NCBI GenBank assembly: GCA_036961345.1 | Contig: JBALVT010000149.1 | Coordinates: forward strand, 1-11,087 | DNA length: 11,087 nucleotides | Origin: JBALVT01 sp036961345 | GTDB lineage: Bacteria > Pseudomonadota > Gammaproteobacteria > Pseudomonadales > Halieaceae | Reading direction: 5' to 3' | In this document: positions 1 to 7,225 of the stretch, in pieces | Position numbering within the stretch: position 1 is the first letter of the stretch | How the letters are laid out: each line of letters begins with the position of its first letter | Program-made: the position numbers and the translations under genes | The notes under the pieces: model-generated | The model's input: only the letters and a program-made list of their open reading frames with translations | What the model was told of the DNA's origin: nothing | The model's database searches: none

Positions 1-1587
1 GGCCAGATCAATCGCCTCTATGCCAGCAGTCTATTACTTATCGGAGTTGTTGCGACACTCGGTGGCAGCGCAGCGGGTTGGGCGATGCAAGCAGTGTTTT
101 TTAATCTTTTTGCAGATCAGTTGCCGGTGCAGCCTGGTGCAAGTGGTTTCAGACCCTATGGGATTGGTGGTGCAACCGCCATGATCTGTTTGCTCAGTTT
201 CGCATGGCCGCCGTTGAGGCGTCTTGGCCAGGCAAGTCCGTTGCGTGTTCTCAGGCGCGATATGCCCATGGAGACGCGTGCCAGCCTCAACGACTATGCT
301 ATTGGTTTAGTGGCTGTTAGCGCATTAATGTGGTGGTACAGCGAAGACTGGAAACTCACGCTGGCAGTACTGGCCGGCCTGGCAGTAACGGTTTGCCTGG
401 GCGTTGTGCTCGCACTCGCGTTATTGCGCGGCGGCCGTCTGGTGGGAATGAGCGCGGGCAGTGTTTGGCGCCTGGCGCTGGCAGGCCTGCAGCGTCGGGG
501 CAATGCCAATGCTATGCAGGTCGTCATTTTTGCCATGGCCATCATGCTTCTTTTGGTTTTGGTGCTGGTCCGAACGTCACTGATAGACGAATGGCAGACG
601 CAGTTACCAGAAAACACACCCAATCACTTTATGTTAAATATTTCGGCCCAGGAGGTACAGGACGTCGATCAGATGCTTCGACGTCAGAATATCGACGCCG
701 AGGCACTCTTTCCTATGATTCGCGGTCGGATGATGTCAATCAACACCGAGCAACTAAAGGTCACCGAGGATAAAAGCGAAGGTCGCAGGCAACGCGAATC
801 CAATTTCACCTGGTCGGACGCGCTTCCAGCTGGGAACGAGTTAGTTGAGGGACTTTGGTGGACTGAGGGAACGAAGGAAGCCGTTGTATCGGTCGAGCTG
901 GAATATGCCCAGCGTATGGGGATTCAGCTGGGTGACAAATTGGGCTTTCTGGTTGGATCTCAACCACTGGAAGCGGTGGTAACCAGTATTCGCAAGTTGG
1001 ACTGGCAAAGTATGCAGCCAAACTTCTTTCTGGTATTTCCCCCCAATTTGTTAACGGATTATCCGGCGACCTTCATGACCAGCTTCCATCTGGGCAAAGA
1101 CGATAAGCTATTCCTCAACGAATTTATAAGGGCCTTTCCAACGATTACGGTGATTGAGATGGATGTTGTGATCGCTCAGATTCGCTCTATCGTTGATCAG
1201 GTTTCTGCCGCTATCGAGTTGGTCCTGGGAGTGATTTTGATTGCTGGTGGTCTGGTTTTAATTGCCGGTGTTCAGGCCAGTGTTGATTCTCGCATGCACG
1301 AAAGTGCGATCTTGCGTGCAGTGGGTGCCAAGCGATCTCTCATTCTCGGTGGCTTACTGATAGAGTTTTCGACGCTGGGCTTGTTCGCCGGACTCCTGGC
1401 TACCATAGCGGCAGAGATTTCTGTGGCGATACTGCAAACATTTGTGCTGGACATGACTTACGCTCCGACTCCAATGGTGTGGCCCCTTGGCATCGGCGTC
1501 GGTATTGTGATGATCGGCGGGCTGGGTGTGTTCAGTTGCCGGCGGGTTGTATCAAGCCCTCCGCTGGCCGTACTAAGAGAGCTCTAG
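1..1587 (+). CDS. ybbP: YbbP-type ABC transporter permease, FtsX-like (5' partial)
   Basis: The frame is open from base 1 and ends at TAG 1585-1587, giving 528 residues of the C-terminal part. E. coli YbbP is about 800 residues, so roughly 270-300 residues lie before the window, and ATG 85 is only an internal Met. Membrane segments are visible at about residues 7-35, 54-71, 99-113, 118-142 and 172-191. A large periplasmic domain (about 192-400) follows, then three more helices at about 403-424, 447-478 and 492-513. The last three helices with the ESAILRAVGAKR loop and the terminal SPPLAVLREL are the typical FtsX/MacB permease module. The loop segments WWTEGTKEAVVSVELEYA and QPNFFLVFPPNLL match the COG3127 (YbbP) pattern as I know it. 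Family members pair with a YbbA-type ATPase, usually encoded just upstream, which cannot be seen here. They are predicted to handle lipid or envelope substrates, but the true substrate is unknown. Confidence 0.85.
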   Translation, partial: GQINRLYASSLLLIGVVATLGGSAAGWAMQAVFFNLFADQLPVQPGASGFRPYGIGGATAMICLLSFAWPPLRRLGQASPLRVLRRDMPMETRASLNDYAIGLVAVSALMWWYSEDWKLTLAVLAGLAVTVCLGVVLALALLRGGRLVGMSAGSVWRLALAGLQRRGNANAMQVVIFAMAIMLLLVLVLVRTSLIDEWQTQLPENTPNHFMLNISAQEVQDVDQMLRRQNIDAEALFPMIRGRMMSINTEQLKVTEDKSEGRRQRESNFTWSDALPAGNELVEGLWWTEGTKEAVVSVELEYAQRMGIQLGDKLGFLVGSQPLEAVVTSIRKLDWQSMQPNFFLVFPPNLLTDYPATFMTSFHLGKDDKLFLNEFIRAFPTITVIEMDVVIAQIRSIVDQVSAAIELVLGVILIAGGLVLIAGVQASVDSRMHESAILRAVGAKRSLILGGLLIEFSTLGLFAGLLATIAAEISVAILQTFVLDMTYAPTPMVWPLGIGVGIVMIGGLGVFSCRRVVSSPPLAVLREL

Positions 1588-1621
1588 CAGCACCTTATAG
1601 AGAGCACCAAAAACCCAAAAA

Positions 1622-1635
1622 TTGAGGCAGATCAA
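1622..1635. promoter_or_regulatory. Candidate FNR/ANR/DNR-type binding site upstream of nrdJ
   Basis: The sequence TTGAG-GCAG-ATCAA matches the FNR/ANR consensus TTGAT-N4-ATCAA at 9 of 10 defined positions. It lies 171 bp before the chosen nrdJ start and is the only such match I noticed in an intergenic region of this window. FNR-family regulators are active when oxygen is low. A class II reductase does not need oxygen, so this control would make sense. Binding and transcription start are inferred, not shown. Confidence 0.5.
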
Positions 1636-1659
1636 TCATCATTTGTTTTCCCCGGAATT

Positions 1660-1675
1660 CTACTGCATAGGGTTG
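1660..1675. promoter_or_regulatory. Weak upstream NrdR-box-like half of a pair
   Basis: CTACTGCATAGGGTTG matches the NrdR consensus acaCwAtATaTwGtgt at only about 8 of 16 positions. On its own it would be ignored. It is noted because it starts exactly 32 bp before the better box at 1692, the three-helical-turn offset usual for paired NrdR boxes. Confidence 0.2.
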
Positions 1676-1703
1676 CCAGTAAGAATAAAAAGCGCAATAT
1701 ATG
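1673..1703 (+). promoter_or_regulatory. Tentative sigma-70 promoter for nrdJ
   Basis: TTGCCA (5/6 to the -35 consensus) is followed after 19 bp by TATATG as a poor -10. A second possible -10 is TGGTAAATT at 1702-1710, of the extended type but without a -35 at the right distance. Both overlap or touch the candidate NrdR box, which would suit repression. The 19-bp spacing is long, so this is weak. Confidence 0.22.
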
Positions 1704-1707
1704 GTAA
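1692..1707. promoter_or_regulatory. Candidate NrdR box upstream of nrdJ
   Basis: The core CAATATATGG (1695-1704) fits the NrdR core CwAtATaTwG at 9 of 10 positions; the flanks are less conserved. NrdR is a zinc-finger/ATP-cone repressor that binds paired boxes before ribonucleotide reductase genes. This site lies 100 bp before a ribonucleotide reductase start and overlaps the tentative promoter, which supports the call. The motif is AT-rich and could occur by chance, but the location is right. Confidence 0.5.
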
Positions 1708-1731
1708 ATTAGATAGCCGGCACGGATGGGG

Positions 1732-1756
1732 ATAACATCGCGATGACGCGCGTTAT
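1732..1756 (+). promoter_or_regulatory. Hairpin in the nrdJ leader
   Basis: ATAAC (1732-1736) pairs with GTTAT (1752-1756) and CGCG (1739-1742) with CGCG (1747-1750). They enclose an ATGA tetraloop, with a small 2x1 internal loop between the two stems. It lies about 50 bp before the start codon. No poly-U follows, so it is not a simple terminator. It may be a leader structure or a palindromic protein-binding site, or have no function. Confidence 0.3.
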
Positions 1757-1806
1757 AGCCACTGAGCGCTACCGTGATTGACGCCGATTAATGCTTGGGG
1801 CAGGTG

Positions 1807-4686
1807 ATGAATACACGCGATACAGAATCAACAATTCAAATAGCCGGAGAAGATGACTGGCAGCCGGTCAGCATCGACGTCTTACGCGAAAAATACGCCA
1901 AGGGAACTGAGCAGGAACTGGATGGCCCGGAGATGGTGAATGCTATCCGCCGTCGTGTTGCCCAGGCGCTTGCAGATCAGGAAGAAAACCCTGAAGCGTT
2001 CACTTCCGCATTTTTAAAATCTCTTGAAGCCGGGTTTATTCCTGGCGGTCGCATCAACAGTGCCGCGGGCACAGATATAAAAAACGTCACACTGATAAAT
2101 TGTTTTGTTCAGCCTGTAGGGGACTCTATCTCGGGCACGGTGAATGGCAAGACAGGTATTTACCACGCCTTGCGCGATGCCGCCGAGACGATGCGGCGTG
2201 GCGGTGGTGTTGGCTATGACTTCAGTTCTATTCGTCCGGCAGGTGCAAAAGTCTTGGGCACTGCGAGTTCCGCCTCGGGCCCGGTTTCATATATGCATGT
2301 TTTCGATCAGTCCTGTTCCACCGTTGAATCAGCGGGCTCTCGTCGCGGCGCCCAGATGGGGGTCCTGCGTTGTGATCACCCCGACATTCTGGCGTTTATC
2401 GGTGCCAAGGCTGAGTCGGGGAAATTGAATAACTTCAATATTTCTGTGGGTATTACTGATGAATTCATGGAAGCGGTCGTCAACGATTCCCCATTCGAAC
2501 TGGTACACCAGGTCGAGCCGAGCGAAGAGATGCGATCAGCAGTCTCCGGCCAGCGTGATGATGGTAAGTGGGTCTATACCAGGATTAATCCCAGGGAGTT
2601 GTGGGATGCCATAATGAAGAACACCTATAACGCCGCCGAGCCAGGCGTTCTGTTCCTGGATCGCATCAACCAGGAGAACAACCTCCACTACTGCGAAGTC
2701 ATTGAAGCCACTAACCCTTGCGGGGAAATCCCAATTCCAGATTATGGCTGTTGTTGTCTTGGCTCCTTCAATCTGTGTGCCTTCACTACTGATACATTTA
2801 CCGACAAGGCAGAGTTCGATTTTGACCACTTCTGCGAGGAGGTGAAGGTTGCCGTGCGGATGCTGGACAATGTGCTGGATGCAACTGCATGGCCACTCCC
2901 TCAACAGCAGCGCGAAGCGGCTGACAAGCGGCGCATCGGTATGGGTTATACGGGCCTGGGAGACGTACTGATAATGCTGGGTCTGCGTTACGACAGCCGC
3001 GAAGGCCGGGATTTTGCAGCCGACCTGACCCGGCAAATGCGCAATGCCGCTTATGAGGCTTCCATCGACCTGGCGATAGAGAAAGGTGCCTTTCCTAAAT
3101 TTGATGCCGATAAATTTTTATGCAGCGGTATGGCCAAACGCCTGCCCGATGAGATCCGTCGCAAAATTGAAAAACATGGCATCCGTAACAGCCACCTTCT
3201 TGCAATCGCTCCTACTGGCACCATATCCCTGGCGTTCGCGGACAATTGCTCGAATGGTCTAGAGCCCGCATTTTCCTGGTTTTACAAACGCAAGAAGCGT
3301 GAAGCTGATGGAGCCACCACCGAGTATCTGGTTGAGGACCACGCGTATCGCAGATACCGCCTGAAAGGCGGTGATATCGACCAGCTGCCCGAGCAGTTTG
3401 TGAGTGCTCTGGATATCAGTGCCAACGACCACATGCTTATGCAAGCCGCTATCCAGCCCTACATCTGCGCTTCTATCTCCAAGACCGTGAACGTGCCCGT
3501 GGAATATCCATTCACCAAGTTTCAGGACATCTACGTCAATGCGTGGAAGAATGGTCTGAAAGGCATCACAACTTATCGCCCTAATACGATCATTGGTAGC
3601 GTGCTGTCCGTCGCAGATACGGCCGATATGCCACAAGACCTGGATCAATCCGAACCTGATCGCAAATTGCACATTACCGAAACACCGCAAGTTGCTCTGG
3701 CCACTCTTCGCTGGGCGCATCGTCCCAGTTTCGCAAGTGGCACGCCTTCAATAACATACGTGATTGACAACCCGGCACACCGTTTTGCGGTGTTTGTCAG
3801 TCATATTGAAAATGGTACGGTCCATCCCTTTGAGGTGTGGGTCAATGGCGCGATGACGCCGCGTGGTATGGACGCACTGGCCAAGAACCTGTCAATGGAC
3901 ATGCGCAGCGAAGATCGTGAATGGCTTAAAATCAAGCTGAATTCACTGGCCAAGACCCCAACCCAACCATTCCAGATGACGATGCCCAGTGGCAATCAGG
4001 AAACGGTGCCAGGTTCTGTAAGCGCGCTGGCTCGTCTGGTAAGCCATCGCTGTCAGGAGCTGGGGATTTTCGATGATAGCAATAATCAACCGACACCCTT
4101 GGTCGATGCGATGTTTTCCAGAAAGGAACCTAAATCGGGGATAGACGGCACTCTGTCCTGGACTGTTGATGTGAATAATCCGGCGACCGGTGATGATTTT
4201 GCACTATTTGTCAAAGAGTGTGTCCTGCCTGATGGATCGCATCGCCCCTACAGCGTGTGGCTTTCCGGTGCCTACCCACTGGAGTTCAACGGATTAACCA
4301 AAAGCTTGAGCCTGGATATGCGGGTTCTCGATCCGGCGTGGATCGGCAAGAAACTGCGTGGGTTGAAGGACATGAAAGAACCACAGGGCGACTTTTTTGC
4401 CCGCACCCCGGGGAGCGAAAAGCAATCCGTTCAACCCAGCACCGTCGCCTATATAGCGCGCCTGTTGATACATCGATTCAACATGCTGGGCATCCTTGAT
4501 AAGAATAGTTATCCGATCAATGGCCTGGGTCTCCTGAAGGACACGGGGGAGGTACCCAAGACAGATAAAGTACTCAACTTACTGATTGCGGGAAAGATCT
4601 GTTCTGAGTGTAGTGTGCCGGCGGTCATCAAGCGCGATGGTTGCGACTTCTGCACGGCGTGTGGATATATCGGTGCTTGTGGCTAA
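1807..4686 (+). CDS. nrdJ: Adenosylcobalamin-dependent class II ribonucleotide reductase
   Basis: Class II enzymes reduce ribonucleotides to deoxyribonucleotides using a B12-derived radical, with or without oxygen, in the cytoplasm. I chose ATG 1807 (959 aa), preceded by GGGG 6 bp upstream. TTG 1795 and GTG 1804 are possible in-frame alternatives; TAA 1789-1791 closes the frame upstream. Barrel residues are visible: C99 (LINCFVQPV), the finger-loop ATNPCGEIPI with N303, C305 and E307, the second redox Cys among C315-C317 (GCCCLGSFNL), and the phosphate-binding PTGTIS at 469-474. Two related modules follow (649-755 and 783-897). The tail has C932/C935 and C946, C949, C952, C958 (CSEC...CDFCTACGYIGAC), probably the pair that re-reduces the active site and/or a zinc site. 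There is no N-terminal ATP-cone, so overall dATP inhibition is unlikely by inference. In P. aeruginosa the same total length is split into NrdJa (about 731 aa) and NrdJb (about 229 aa); here it is one chain. Upstream boxes suggest FNR/ANR and NrdR control. Confidence 0.95.
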   Translation: MNTRDTESTIQIAGEDDWQPVSIDVLREKYAKGTEQELDGPEMVNAIRRRVAQALADQEENPEAFTSAFLKSLEAGFIPGGRINSAAGTDIKNVTLINCFVQPVGDSISGTVNGKTGIYHALRDAAETMRRGGGVGYDFSSIRPAGAKVLGTASSASGPVSYMHVFDQSCSTVESAGSRRGAQMGVLRCDHPDILAFIGAKAESGKLNNFNISVGITDEFMEAVVNDSPFELVHQVEPSEEMRSAVSGQRDDGKWVYTRINPRELWDAIMKNTYNAAEPGVLFLDRINQENNLHYCEVIEATNPCGEIPIPDYGCCCLGSFNLCAFTTDTFTDKAEFDFDHFCEEVKVAVRMLDNVLDATAWPLPQQQREAADKRRIGMGYTGLGDVLIMLGLRYDSREGRDFAADLTRQMRNAAYEASIDLAIEKGAFPKFDADKFLCSGMAKRLPDEIRRKIEKHGIRNSHLLAIAPTGTISLAFADNCSNGLEPAFSWFYKRKKREADGATTEYLVEDHAYRRYRLKGGDIDQLPEQFVSALDISANDHMLMQAAIQPYICASISKTVNVPVEYPFTKFQDIYVNAWKNGLKGITTYRPNTIIGSVLSVADTADMPQDLDQSEPDRKLHITETPQVALATLRWAHRPSFASGTPSITYVIDNPAHRFAVFVSHIENGTVHPFEVWVNGAMTPRGMDALAKNLSMDMRSEDREWLKIKLNSLAKTPTQPFQMTMPSGNQETVPGSVSALARLVSHRCQELGIFDDSNNQPTPLVDAMFSRKEPKSGIDGTLSWTVDVNNPATGDDFALFVKECVLPDGSHRPYSVWLSGAYPLEFNGLTKSLSLDMRVLDPAWIGKKLRGLKDMKEPQGDFFARTPGSEKQSVQPSTVAYIARLLIHRFNMLGILDKNSYPINGLGLLKDTGEVPKTDKVLNLLIAGKICSECSVPAVIKRDGCDFCTACGYIGACG
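3751..4071 (+). other. First copy of the duplicated NrdJ C-terminal module
   Basis: Residues 649-755 of NrdJ run from ITYVIDN to LGIF. The module carries FAVFVS, HPFEVWVNGA, LAKNLSMDMR, a W/KL segment and ALARLVSHR in order. The pattern resembles the TSCPD-type domain known at the C-terminus of class II reductases and related proteins. Its family assignment is from memory of the motif order; the similarity to the second copy is seen directly. Confidence 0.6.
4153..4497 (+). other. Second copy of the duplicated NrdJ C-terminal module
   Basis: Residues 783-897 of NrdJ run from LSWTVDV to LGIL. They repeat the landmarks of 649-755 in the same order: FALFVK, RPYSVWLSGA, LTKSLSLDMR, WIGKKLRGL, YIARLLIHR and a closing LGI. 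The copies are strongly diverged, so the duplication is old. It probably folds as a paired domain between the catalytic barrel and the Cys-rich tail. Confidence 0.6.
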
Positions 4687-7089
4687 CTAGATCAATCGGG
4701 TTAACAGACCTTTGTCGGCGTCCAGGCGTACGCGATCACCTGTGTTGATTGTTTTAGTTGCAACCCGCAGATTAACGATAGCGGGCAGTCCGTATTCCCG
4801 GGCGATGACGGCACCGTGGGATACGGCGCTACCGACATCCGTGGCGAGGCCCCCGATGAGGCTGAAGTAGGGGGTCCAGCCTATATCGGTAATGTGCGAA
4901 ATTAATATCTCCCCCGGCTGAAGGGCCGCAGCCTCCTGGAGTGTTAAAGCGACACGCGCATATCCTTCGATCACGCCACGACTGACGGGCCTGCCTACCA
5001 GTTCATTTTGATTGGCTGTTTGTATAGGCTGGTATTCAATGGGCTGCGCAAATCCGACGTGAACATCTTCAAATTCCAATTTTTGCTGGAACTCCAATGC
5101 CAGTCTACGTTGTTTGGTGAGCGCGGCCAGATCGGTACAGGGTTCCCGGCAGAAACGGTTGAGTTCATCTCGGGTGAGGAAGAAGATCTGATCCTCGTCT
5201 TCCAGCAGTCCAGCGTCTGCCAGCAGTTTACCTAAGTGGCGATAGCCACATTTAAGTCTATAGGTAGCATCCACAAGCATCGATTTGGTTTGCTCGCGCT
5301 GCCGAATAGCTTTGTGCGCTCGGGGAAGCAGCCATTTGAGAGCGCCTCCTAGGCTCGATAAGTCTATATCCTTATGCACTCTACGTTGATAATTTCCGCT
5401 CAGTCGCGCAACTATCGAGGCCTGCATAGTCGTCACAACTTGTTCAGGCTCGTCGCGCCACGCCTTTTCGCGCATGCATAACTCCCGATATCCACGGTGT
5501 CCATGTCGTTCGAGAAAGACGCTAAATTTGTTCCCGGAAGATCCTGATGATTCACTTAGCAACCACTCCAGCGCTTCGGATGAATCCATTGCCCTGAATT
5601 TCGCAGCGAAGCTGGCATCCTGTGCAATCGAATCGACAATATCATCAAGCTGCTCAACCATTACGGCGCTTTCGACGCCTGTCGCCCCCGCCAGAAGCCT
5701 GGCTGCCTCAGCTTGTAGCTGCGCTGCCTCCGTATCACTGGGATTTTTGTTTTTTCCTGAAACAATACCCTGAATAATGCCTTCCATTAATCCGGAGTAA
5801 GCCGATGATCGTAAATGCACTTCGTCTGTTTCCAGTAACCAGATAAATTTCGACTCGAGCTCATTGGCCATTGCCACTGGATTGTCGCTATAACTGACCT
5901 CGAACGACCTGAAACGAGATTCGAATTCCGCAATGACACGAGTCGCGCGCAAGCAGTACCGTACAAACTTCAAGGACCCCCACCAGCGTATTGGCAGACT
6001 TTTTTTGTTGGCCGGATTTTTCAGTTCCGGAATGATTCGACCGCACATGGTCTGGCCCATGACTTCTGCATTCGTCAGTGACACGTAGCGCGAAGACTCC
6101 AAACCACCACTCAAATTTATAAACATATGCCCGTAAAACAGATTGATCTGTGTCCATTCATCGGTAATGGCCGGCCTGCCGGCATAACAAACGTGCATAT
6201 GCTGCATGCCGTGCTCAATCGCACGACCCTGGGTGGAAAACGTTAGCTGACACACAGGTCCCGGCATCATTTCTCCAACGTTGCAGCGAGTAATAACGTC
6301 GGTCGATTTAATGGGCGTATAGCCTTCGTTTAGATCACAGCCCAGGGTTGTGATGGGCCTGGCTTGTACCCAGTGTATTTCGCCCGTGGAGTCTATTGCC
6401 CACTCCATATCAAGGTGACTGCCATGGCTAGCGATGGCCAGTCTTGCGGCTCTGGCGAGTTCTGCCGTTTGAGAATCACTTAGAATCGATGTTTCGCCCT
6501 CCAATATTCGATGAATCACGTTCCCTGCAGTATCGAGTTCATAGTGATCCGGTGTCACTTCACCACTTACCAGCGCTTCTCCGAGACCCTTTACAGCGTC
6601 AATTACCATTCGATCGTGACGTCCGGAAACAGGGTCTGCGGAAAACAACACCCCGGCAGACACTGCATCGACCATGACCTGCACCACGACGCACATACGT
6701 GGCTGTTCGAGATGGGCCTGCTGAGCGTTATAGATTTGCGCGCGTTCGTTGCGTAGCGAATCGACACAGCTCTTGATAGCATTTGCCAGCGCCTGTTCCC
6801 CCTCTACATTCAAAATTGTTTCGTACTGGCCGGCAAATGACGCGTCTTCACCATCCTCACCAATGGCAGATGACCGCACAGCAACTTTGCCACCACCAAG
6901 TGCGGCGTAACGCATTGCCAGGTCATTGGGGATTACTTCGGCCTGCGCATCAATAATCACAAACCCAGCTGGGACATTGAGGCCCATTGCCATAAGCTCG
7001 GCCAGCCCGGCCGCTTTTCCCCCGACCGGCTGGGTTGAAATTTCGTCTAACGATAGTGTGAGCGGGGTCTGGACTGCGCGGTTTAACAA
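4687..7089 (-). CDS. PEP-synthase-like dikinase with C-terminal phospho-His domain (rifampin-phosphotransferase-like architecture), substrate unknown
   Basis: The protein has 800 aa. The start is TTG at 7089-7087, with AAAGGT 6 bp upstream and an in-frame TAG at 7122-7120. The next Met (residue 33) would cut the conserved GGKAAGLAEL motif. Residues about 13-250 are the PEP/pyruvate-binding ATP-grasp domain: GGKAAGL 23-29, VRSSA 71-75, SFAGQYET 84-91, SAGVLFSADPVSG 144-156, DMEWAID 227-233 and VQARPIT 241-247. Residues about 250-690 form a variable, mostly helical middle part. The C-terminal swivelling domain has GRPVSRGVIEG, GWTPYF and SHGAVIARE with H758 as the likely phospho-histidine. True PpsA carries this His domain in the middle, followed by a TIM barrel, which is absent here. 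The order matches rifampin phosphotransferase (ATP-grasp, substrate domain, His domain), where ATP's beta-phosphate is passed through His to a small molecule. The substrate cannot be read from sequence, and resistance to rifampin is not implied. Confidence 0.85.
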   Translation of the reverse strand: MLNRAVQTPLTLSLDEISTQPVGGKAAGLAELMAMGLNVPAGFVIIDAQAEVIPNDLAMRYAALGGGKVAVRSSAIGEDGEDASFAGQYETILNVEGEQALANAIKSCVDSLRNERAQIYNAQQAHLEQPRMCVVVQVMVDAVSAGVLFSADPVSGRHDRMVIDAVKGLGEALVSGEVTPDHYELDTAGNVIHRILEGETSILSDSQTAELARAARLAIASHGSHLDMEWAIDSTGEIHWVQARPITTLGCDLNEGYTPIKSTDVITRCNVGEMMPGPVCQLTFSTQGRAIEHGMQHMHVCYAGRPAITDEWTQINLFYGHMFINLSGGLESSRYVSLTNAEVMGQTMCGRIIPELKNPANKKSLPIRWWGSLKFVRYCLRATRVIAEFESRFRSFEVSYSDNPVAMANELESKFIWLLETDEVHLRSSAYSGLMEGIIQGIVSGKNKNPSDTEAAQLQAEAARLLAGATGVESAVMVEQLDDIVDSIAQDASFAAKFRAMDSSEALEWLLSESSGSSGNKFSVFLERHGHRGYRELCMREKAWRDEPEQVVTTMQASIVARLSGNYQRRVHKDIDLSSLGGALKWLLPRAHKAIRQREQTKSMLVDATYRLKCGYRHLGKLLADAGLLEDEDQIFFLTRDELNRFCREPCTDLAALTKQRRLALEFQQKLEFEDVHVGFAQPIEYQPIQTANQNELVGRPVSRGVIEGYARVALTLQEAAALQPGEILISHITDIGWTPYFSLIGGLATDVGSAVSHGAVIAREYGLPAIVNLRVATKTINTGDRVRLDADKGLLTRLI

Positions 7090-7225
7090 TACGTTACCTT
7101 TGCCTTTTGTAGAATGAATCTATTGTCACTCAATCCCAACGCTGGCACAGTTGCAAACGCCTAAAGAGTACTTCACGATGATTTTGGCGTATTCGCAAGC
7201 AACACGCCACAACTGAGGAAAGATA
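7090..7225. promoter_or_regulatory. Divergent control region between the dikinase and lipocalin-like genes
   Basis: These 136 bp separate two genes read outward, so both promoters must lie here or within coding ends. No convincing -35/-10 pair stands out on either strand. TTGTCA at 7123-7128 is a possible -35 (+), but its -10 is poor. Both ribosome sites are clear: AAAGGT for the minus gene and GAGGAAAG for the plus gene. ATTG-N5-CAAT at 7122-7134 is a short inverted repeat that could be an operator half-site pair. Confidence 0.4.
7151..7212 (+). repeat. Overlapping inverted repeats that can form two competing hairpins
   Basis: GGCGT at 7186-7190 can pair with ACGCC on either side. Hairpin A pairs TTGC 7151-7154 with GCAA 7195-7198 and ACGCC 7157-7161 with GGCGT 7186-7190. 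Hairpin B pairs TTTTGGCGT 7182-7190 with ACGCCACAA 7204-7212, 8 of 9 positions matched, across a 13-nt loop. B ends just before the ribosome site of the 7226 gene. The pairing is seen in the sequence; any regulatory role is inferred. Confidence 0.35.

Noticed and set aside
294..773. Overlapping reading frames inside the permease gene on both strands
   Set aside because: They lie in shadow of a well-supported coding frame, with compositions rich in Arg/Ser/Pro/Thr and no recognisable family.
1579..1605. Rho-independent terminator after the permease gene (CTCTA...TAGAG)
   Set aside because: The stem is only 5 bp and AT-rich, and what follows is A/C-rich without a T tract on the plus strand.
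1758..1764. Cobalamin riboswitch before nrdJ, suggested by GCCACTG
   Set aside because: No B12 box follows and the usual multi-helix core cannot be laid out in the remaining sequence, so it is not annotated as a riboswitch.
1791..1856. Short reading frame from ATG 1791, out of frame with nrdJ
   Set aside because: It is 21 codons, has no ribosome site, and overlaps nrdJ entirely after its start.
2536..3720. Minus-strand reading frames of 153-166 codons inside nrdJ
   Set aside because: They are antisense to conserved catalytic regions of nrdJ; no ribosome sites or domain features were seen.
4687..7089. Phosphoenolpyruvate synthase (ppsA)
   Set aside because: The N-terminal domain fits, but the phospho-His domain is at the C-terminus and the PEP-binding TIM barrel is missing.
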